From the NCBI GenBank assembly GCA_946479055.1, contig CAMLEX010000105.1, forward strand, positions 1-10,624: a DNA stretch of 10,624 nucleotides. The letters run 5' to 3'. A program made the position numbers and the translations under genes. Origin of the DNA: an uncultured Bacteroidota bacterium. Lineage in GTDB: Bacteria > Bacteroidota > Bacteroidia > Chitinophagales > Chitinophagaceae. The notes below the pieces were generated by a model. That model had not been told where the DNA came from. It ran no database searches and saw only the letters and a program-made list of their open reading frames with translations. Below, in pieces: positions 7,317 through 10,624 of the stretch; positions within the stretch are counted from its first letter, which is position 1; every line of letters starts with the position of its first letter.

Positions 7317-7354
7317 TGCATTTCAAATCGGGTAGCTATCTGATTTGAAATGTA
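7317..7354 (+). other. Perfect 11-bp stem-loop between paralogue B and pyrH
   Basis: CATTTCAAATC (7319-7329) pairs exactly with GATTTGAAATG (7342-7352) around a 12-nt loop. One wobble pair and one A-T pair extend it to 7317 and 7354. No T-run follows, so it is not a standard intrinsic terminator. It may end or protect the paralogue mRNA, or bind a protein as a DNA dyad. Confidence 0.55.
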
Positions 7355-7411
7355 ACCGTATAAGTATGGCATCGACCATAACGACAAACTCCCAAACTAA
7401 AACGGTTTCCC

Positions 7412-7419
7412 TATCTTCG
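7412..7419 (+). promoter_or_regulatory. Probable -7 element of the pyrH promoter
   Basis: TATCTTCG matches TAnnTTTG at all but one fixed position and lies 22 nt before the pyrH ATG in a CCCTATCTTCGCAGC context of the kind seen before Chitinophagaceae genes (from memory). No clear TTTG was found at the expected -33 distance. Confidence 0.4.
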
Positions 7420-7441
7420 CAGCGCAAAAAAATAGTAATTC

Positions 7442-8155
7442 ATGCTGCCTAAGTATAAACGTATTCTGCTAAAACTTTCCGGTGAATCTTTAATGGGGGA
7501 CAAGAATTTTGGAATGGATACCGCTGTCATATCTCAGTATGCCCAGGATATTAAATCCATTACAGAATTAGGTGTACAGGTAGCCGTGGTAATTGGCGGT
7601 GGCAATATTTACCGGGGTATGAATGAAGCTGAAACAGGCATAGAACGGGCACATGGTGATTATATGGGGATGCTGGCTACCGTTATTAATGGAATGGCAT
7701 TGCAGGCCGGGTTGGAAAAAGTAGGCGTTTATACAAGATTGCAGAGTGCCATTAAAATGGAGCAGATAGCTGAACCTTATATCCGCCGCAGAGCGATCCG
7801 CCACGTAGAAAAAGGTCGTGTGGTGATTTTTGGTGCAGGCACAGGTAATCCCTATTTTACTACGGATACAGCAGGATCCTTGCGTGCCATTGAAATAAAA
7901 GCGGATGTAATCTTAAAAGGAACCCGTGTAGATGGCATTTATACAGCCGATCCTGAAAAAGACCCAGCTGCTACAAAATTTAATACGATCACTTTTCAGG
8001 AGTGTCTTACCAGCAACCTGCGGGTTATGGATATGACGGCATTTACCCTTTGTATGGAAAATAATTTGCCCATCATCGTTTTTGATATGAACAAAGAAGG
8101 CAACCTACGCCGTGTTGTAACGGGTGAAAAAGTAGGTACATTAGTCAGTAGCTAA
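7442..8155 (+). CDS. pyrH: Uridylate kinase (UMP kinase)
   Basis: PyrH phosphorylates UMP to UDP with ATP, an essential cytoplasmic step of pyrimidine nucleotide synthesis; bacterial PyrH is a hexamer of the amino-acid-kinase fold. The 237-residue product has the normal length and all landmark motifs: KLSGESL (11-17) at the nucleotide-phosphate site, GGGNIYRG (52-59), [13 protein letters not shown] (72-84) with the UMP-contacting aspartate, [14 protein letters not shown] (131-144), [13 protein letters not shown] (159-171) for ATP binding, and LRVMDMTAF (193-201). The ATG at 7442 gives the conserved short N-terminus before RILLKLSGE. In many bacteria frr follows pyrH directly; here the next gene encodes a membrane coiled-coil protein 289 bp away, so pyrH is probably transcribed alone. 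Confidence 0.98.
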   Translation: MLPKYKRILLKLSGESLMGDKNFGMDTAVISQYAQDIKSITELGVQVAVVIGGGNIYRGMNEAETGIERAHGDYMGMLATVINGMALQAGLEKVGVYTRLQSAIKMEQIAEPYIRRRAIRHVEKGRVVIFGAGTGNPYFTTDTAGSLRAIEIKADVILKGTRVDGIYTADPEKDPAATKFNTITFQECLTSNLRVMDMTAFTLCMENNLPIIVFDMNKEGNLRRVVTGEKVGTLVSS

Positions 8156-8383
8156 ATCTTACTAACCAGGCCTTGTGTTCATGGAATTTTTTCCTTTCTC
8201 TATAACTGGATGAAGATCATACATTTCCCAATTTTTCTTCTTTAAGCGGTACGACCGGTAATGACGACTATTCCTGCTTGTTTCGGTAAACAGTTTAAGG
8301 GCGGGCAAAATTTGCAGCAAGGGTATTCTTATTTTTAAATATAGCAGTTATCTTGTGTGTTCTTACCCACTCTTGTGAAAAAC

Positions 8384-8412
8384 AATTAACCGGTGTCTGG
8401 TTAATTTTTTTT
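8384..8412 (+). terminator. Strong intrinsic terminator upstream of the coiled-coil gene
   Basis: AATTAACC (8384-8391) and GGTTAATT (8399-8406) form a perfect 8-bp stem with a 7-nt loop, and eight consecutive T residues run from 8405 to 8412. It lies 228 nt after pyrH but only 32 nt before the ATG at 8445, so it could terminate pyrH transcripts or attenuate the gene that follows. Confidence 0.75.
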
Positions 8413-8444
8413 AGTTTCAGATAATCATTTTTAATCATAGAATT

Positions 8445-9464
8445 ATGTTGGCCGCCAGTCTTACACTCTCCATTCTTGAGATTATTTTATTACTGTTTGG
8501 AGCAATTATTTTGGGCGTTACTATTCATTTTTTTATTGCCAGTAATAAAAGCCTGAAAGCAACTACGGCTGAATTGGAAAAGACCAACCAGGTACAGGAC
8601 GAATGGAAGGTTCGTTATTTTAATGATATGGAAGTACGGGACAAAGAAATTTCGGCAGTCAAGGAAAAATTGCTGGAAGCCGAAGAGAATGTCAAAATTT
8701 TTTCAATGGAGACCCAGGAGATGTTCCGGCAAAAAAAGGCATTGGAAATGGAAATAGCCAGTATGCAAAAAGAGGCTCCACATCATACAGAAAAAGAAAG
8801 GCCGGATGATTACCTGGAACAATTGCGCCAGGCGCAAAACAGCCTGATAGAACAAAATCAAAAGATCAACCAGCTTCTTGAAAATATAGATGTGATCAAA
8901 GAAAAAGAGGAAATGCAAAGAGAAATGATGCGTAGTAATGAAGAATTAGCAGCCCAGGTTGGTAACATGAGAGCGCAATTAGCCGAAAAGGAGAATGAAA
9001 TAAATCATATCCGGCAAAAAGAACAATTGACAAGCGAAATGAAATCAATGCTGGATAGTACTTACCATGAGTTTAACACATTGCAGGGGAAGATACTTAA
9101 GCTGGAATCACAACTTAATTCTTCCAAACGGATGAATATGGAATATGAAGATATGAAAGAAGCACATTCCAGGATGAGCAGGGATTTTGAAGATCATAAA
9201 ACGAAAGTGAATGCTCTGTCTAATGAAAATCAGCAACTGCAAATACAGTTAGCCGATGTTGAGGACAAACTAAGAGAAGCGAATTTTCAAAGACAACAAT
9301 TGCAAAAACGGGTAGCCTACCTTGAAGAATTAAATAACGATTTACAGGTAGTTTCAGATACCAATAAAAAACTGGAAAGTCAGCTAAGAAGAGTAGGGGA
9401 ACTGGAAAGCATGCTGAATGTGGTATCCGAAGAAAGAGATCAGTTACGTAACCGTGGGTTATAA
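8445..9464 (+). CDS. Membrane-anchored coiled-coil protein of unknown function
   Basis: The 339-residue protein has one N-terminal transmembrane helix (about 8-32, LSILEIILLLFGAIILGV onward) and then a long, almost continuous coiled coil (about 35-337) rich in Glu, Gln, Lys and Leu with heptad spacing, broken near 111-122 by a Pro/His/Asp-rich segment (APHHTEKERPDD). No enzymatic motif is visible. The C-terminus (RVGELESMLNVVSEERDQL, 316-334) looks more specific than the rest and may be a conserved end motif. The topology is inferred as N-terminal anchor with a cytoplasmic coiled coil, because there are no cysteines and no signal-cleavage site. It may be a scaffold or cell-envelope organiser; coiled coils resemble many unrelated proteins, so no homology to SMC or myosin-like proteins is claimed. 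Its own promoter was not found. Confidence 0.82.
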   Translation: MLAASLTLSILEIILLLFGAIILGVTIHFFIASNKSLKATTAELEKTNQVQDEWKVRYFNDMEVRDKEISAVKEKLLEAEENVKIFSMETQEMFRQKKALEMEIASMQKEAPHHTEKERPDDYLEQLRQAQNSLIEQNQKINQLLENIDVIKEKEEMQREMMRSNEELAAQVGNMRAQLAEKENEINHIRQKEQLTSEMKSMLDSTYHEFNTLQGKILKLESQLNSSKRMNMEYEDMKEAHSRMSRDFEDHKTKVNALSNENQQLQIQLADVEDKLREANFQRQQLQKRVAYLEELNNDLQVVSDTNKKLESQLRRVGELESMLNVVSEERDQLRNRGL

Positions 9465-9491
9465 AACAGTTGACGAAAATCATAAGCAAAG

Positions 9492-9511
9492 AAGCCCTTT
9501 CAAGGGCTTTT
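9492..9511 (+). terminator. Intrinsic terminator after the coiled-coil gene
   Basis: AAGCCC (9492-9497) and GGGCTT (9504-9509) pair around TTTCAA, which can itself close by two more base pairs, and TTTT ends at 9511. It starts 28 nt after the stop codon at 9464 and separates this gene from pdxH. Confidence 0.75.
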
Positions 9512-9515
9512 ATCA

Positions 9516-9546
9516 TTTCAATGCATTTGCAAAGCAATTAACTTTG
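9516..9546 (+). promoter_or_regulatory. Promoter of pdxH
   Basis: TTTC (9516-9519) is 19 nt upstream of TAACTTTG (9539-9546), a full TAnnTTTG match with a near-match -33 element. It lies just after a terminator and 20 nt before the pdxH ATG, giving a short leader. Confidence 0.55.
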
Positions 9547-9566
9547 CTGCTCAAACAATATGTGAT

Positions 9567-10211
9567 ATGCAAAATGATATTGCCGGAATACGAAAAACCT
9601 ATTCACAAAAAACATTATCAGAAGAATCAAGTGACTCCAATCCAATCACACAATTTGATAAATGGTGGAAGGAAGCCGTTGCTTCAGATATAGAGGAAGT
9701 GAATGCAATGACTTTGGCCACTGCTTCTGCAGATGGTATACCGTCTGCAAGAATTGTTTTATTAAAAGGATTTTCCGAAAAGGGTTTTGTTTTTTTTACA
9801 AACTATGATAGTTTCAAGGGAAAGCAATTGCTTGAAAATCCAAAAGCCTGTTTGGTTTTTTTCTGGAAAGAACTGGAACGCCAGGTAAGGATTACCGGTA
9901 TTGTTCAAAAGACAAGTGATCAGGAAAGCAATGAATATTTTTATTCAAGACCGTATGAGAGCCAGTTGGGAGCCAGTATATCTCCACAAAGTACCGTTAT
10001 TGAAAACCGGGAGTGGTTGGAAAACAGGTATAGCGAATTTGAAAAACAAAGTTCAAAACTTACTATTCAACGTCCTTCGCATTGGGGAGGATTTATAGTG
10101 AAGCCGGTTATCATCGAGTTTTGGCAAGGCCGGCCATCACGCCTGCACGACAGGATAGAATATTCATTACAGGAAAATGGTGAATGGATGCTTATAAGAT
10201 TAGCCCCATAA
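9567..10211 (+). CDS. pdxH: Pyridoxine/pyridoxamine 5'-phosphate oxidase
   Basis: PdxH is the FMN-dependent cytoplasmic oxidase that makes pyridoxal 5'-phosphate from pyridoxine or pyridoxamine 5'-phosphate with O2, the last step of vitamin B6 synthesis and salvage. The 214-residue length is usual. Motifs in order: NAMTLATAS (46-54), RIVLLKGF (62-69) and FFTNYDSFKGKQL (76-88) for FMN phosphate binding, RQVRITG (105-111), SRPYESQLGASISPQS (127-142) for substrate phosphate, then RPSHWGGF (169-176), IEFWQGRPSRLHDR (183-196) and the conserved C-terminal RLAP. The ATG at 9567 fits family N-termini and sits after a short promoter leader. It is monocistronic by the look of its flanks: a terminator upstream and a convergent gene downstream. 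Confidence 0.97.
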   Translation: MQNDIAGIRKTYSQKTLSEESSDSNPITQFDKWWKEAVASDIEEVNAMTLATASADGIPSARIVLLKGFSEKGFVFFTNYDSFKGKQLLENPKACLVFFWKELERQVRITGIVQKTSDQESNEYFYSRPYESQLGASISPQSTVIENREWLENRYSEFEKQSSKLTIQRPSHWGGFIVKPVIIEFWQGRPSRLHDRIEYSLQENGEWMLIRLAP

Positions 10212-10281
10212 ACGAACTGCCAATTACGAAGTACGAGGTACGAACATTTCTAACTTCGTAGTTCGTACTTCATACATCGTA
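10211..10281. repeat. Heptamer-repeat inverted element between pdxH and THX
   Basis: The left arm has TACGANN units at 10225-10231 (TACGAAG), 10232-10238 (TACGAGG) and 10239-10245 (TACGAAC), plus two decayed in-phase units at 10211-10217 (AACGAAC) and 10218-10224 (TGCCAAT). An 8-nt spacer follows, then the reverse complement NNTCGTA at 10254-10260, 10261-10267, 10268-10274 (one mismatch) and 10275-10281. The arms fold into one long hairpin with 17 of 21 positions paired over the three inner units. It begins at the last base of the pdxH stop codon and ends 6 nt before the THX stop codon, so it may act as a bidirectional transcript end between convergent genes. Confidence 0.7.
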
Positions 10282-10287
10282 CCTTAT

Positions 10288-10407
10288 TCAGGCTTCTTTC
10301 TTTGCAGCAGCTTTCTTTGCTGGTGTAGCTTTTTTAGCGGGACGGGTTTTGCCAAATGATCCCTTGAAGCGTTTACCCTTTGCTGTTTTTTTATCTCCTC
10401 TGCCCAT
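10288..10407 (-). CDS. 30S ribosomal protein THX (bTHX)
   Basis: The gene encodes a 39-residue, very basic protein beginning MGRGDKKTAKGKRFKGSFGK and continuing with TRPAKKA and a Lys/Ala-rich tail. The core MGRGDKKT-x-KGKRF-x-GSFGKTRP is the signature of the bTHX family, a small peptide bound in the 30S subunit head of Thermus and also encoded in Bacteroidota. The Lys/Ala tail (24-38) goes beyond the core and resembles tails seen in Bacteroidota versions. The start is fixed by the MGRGDKK motif, and the leader is A-rich with no Shine-Dalgarno sequence. It is convergent with pdxH and lies downstream of the HU-family gene on the same strand, from which a hairpin terminator separates it. Confidence 0.93.
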   Translation of the reverse strand: MGRGDKKTAKGKRFKGSFGKTRPAKKATPAKKAAAKKEA

Positions 10408-10431
10408 AATTGTTTTTTGTTTTTAGATCTA

Positions 10432-10439
10432 CGAAGGTA
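10432..10439 (-). promoter_or_regulatory. Probable -7 element of the THX promoter
   Basis: Read on the minus strand the bases are TACCTTCG, one mismatch from TAnnTTTG, 24 nt before the THX ATG. The region upstream is AT-rich (palindrome TTTAATATTAAA at 10445-10456) but has no clear TTTG at the -33 distance. Confidence 0.4.
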
Positions 10440-10455
10440 AGATGTTTAATATTAA

Positions 10456-10487
10456 AAAAGCTCCGGTACTGAAGCGCCGGAGCTTTT
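10456..10487 (-). terminator. Terminator between HU-family gene and THX
   Basis: AAAAGCTCCGG (10456-10466) and CCGGAGCTTTT (10477-10487) form a perfect 11-bp stem with a 10-nt loop. On the minus strand the hairpin is followed by a run of six T residues, starting about 19 nt after the HU-family stop codon; the plus strand has a shorter T-run, so it may work in both directions. Confidence 0.85.
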
Positions 10488-10505
10488 AATACTGTAATGG
10501 TGCAA

Positions 10506-10624
10506 TTACATCTTTGCAGACAATTCTTTACCGGCTTTAAACTTAGCTACTTTACGGGCTTTAATTTTAATAACAGCGCCTGTTTGTGGATTACGGCCGT
10601 TGCGGGCAGCTCATTTTGATACGG
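10506..10624 (-). pseudogene. HU-family DNA-binding protein, C-terminal part with in-frame TGA
   Basis: Translation on the minus strand gives VSK, a TGA codon (10611-10613), then 34 residues, AARNGRNPQTGAV through KARKVAKFKAGKELSAKM, to a TAA at 10506-10508. The HU signature RNPQTG and the KARKVxKFKxGKxL C-terminus are unmistakable. HU proteins are dimeric nucleoid proteins that bend DNA through beta-arms tipped by the RNP motif, so this piece covers the arm and C-terminal helix. Relatives read SKRAARNGRNP, so the TGA replaces an arginine codon (CGA or AGA to TGA is one base change). The frame is otherwise intact on both sides. Either the gene is broken, or this is a sequence error near an assembly edge. 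TGA is a normal stop here (GH105 and THX both end in it). The N-terminal part is outside the window. Confidence 0.7.

Noticed and set aside
9220..9537. 105-codon minus-strand frame
   Set aside because: A shadow of the coiled-coil gene; the product has no recognisable character.
9418..9693. 91-codon plus-strand frame between the coiled-coil gene and pdxH
   Set aside because: It overlaps two well-supported genes, a terminator and a promoter in a different frame.

Overview
The window looks like Bacteroidota chromosome, most likely Chitinophagaceae or a close relative. The DNA is AT-rich, start codons lack Shine-Dalgarno sequences and have A-rich leaders, and several leaders carry the Bacteroidota-type -7 element TAnnTTTG. 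The proteins fit this too: a DUF4082 lipoprotein, secreted CE12/GH105/GH28 enzymes, a bTHX ribosomal protein and typical Bacteroidota pyrH and pdxH products. The genus assignment is inference.

Layout. Positions 1-418 (minus) hold the start of a DUF4082 surface lipoprotein that runs off the left edge. A 428-bp gap then separates it from a plus-strand pectin cassette at 847-5520: a secreted sugar-phosphate isomerase/epimerase-like TIM barrel, a GH28 polygalacturonase, a CE12 rhamnogalacturonan acetylesterase and a GH105 unsaturated rhamnogalacturonyl hydrolase, closed by a hairpin terminator at 5524-5561. Next come two tandem secreted paralogues of unknown function (5773-6573 and 6688-7287), the first behind a very good promoter match. 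Core genes follow: pyrH (7442-8155), a membrane-anchored coiled-coil protein (8445-9464) and pdxH (9567-10211). On the minus strand at the right end lie 30S protein THX (10288-10407) and the C-terminal part of an HU-family DNA-binding protein, which has an in-frame TGA 11 bases from the window edge.

How they work together. GH28 would cut galacturonan backbone, CE12 would remove acetyl groups from rhamnogalacturonan I, and GH105 would release the unsaturated galacturonyl residue from lyase products. The TIM-barrel protein may act on a released sugar. No pectin lyase, SusC/SusD pair or regulator is in the window, so the cassette is either one part of a larger locus or depends on enzymes encoded elsewhere.

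The least conventional features are two intergenic elements built of degenerate 7-nt repeats in inverted clusters (3380-3442 and 10211-10281), the tandem paralogue pair, the missing conserved histidines in the GH28 and epimerase-like proteins, and the broken HU frame. I saw no tRNA, rRNA, CRISPR array, transposase or phage gene.
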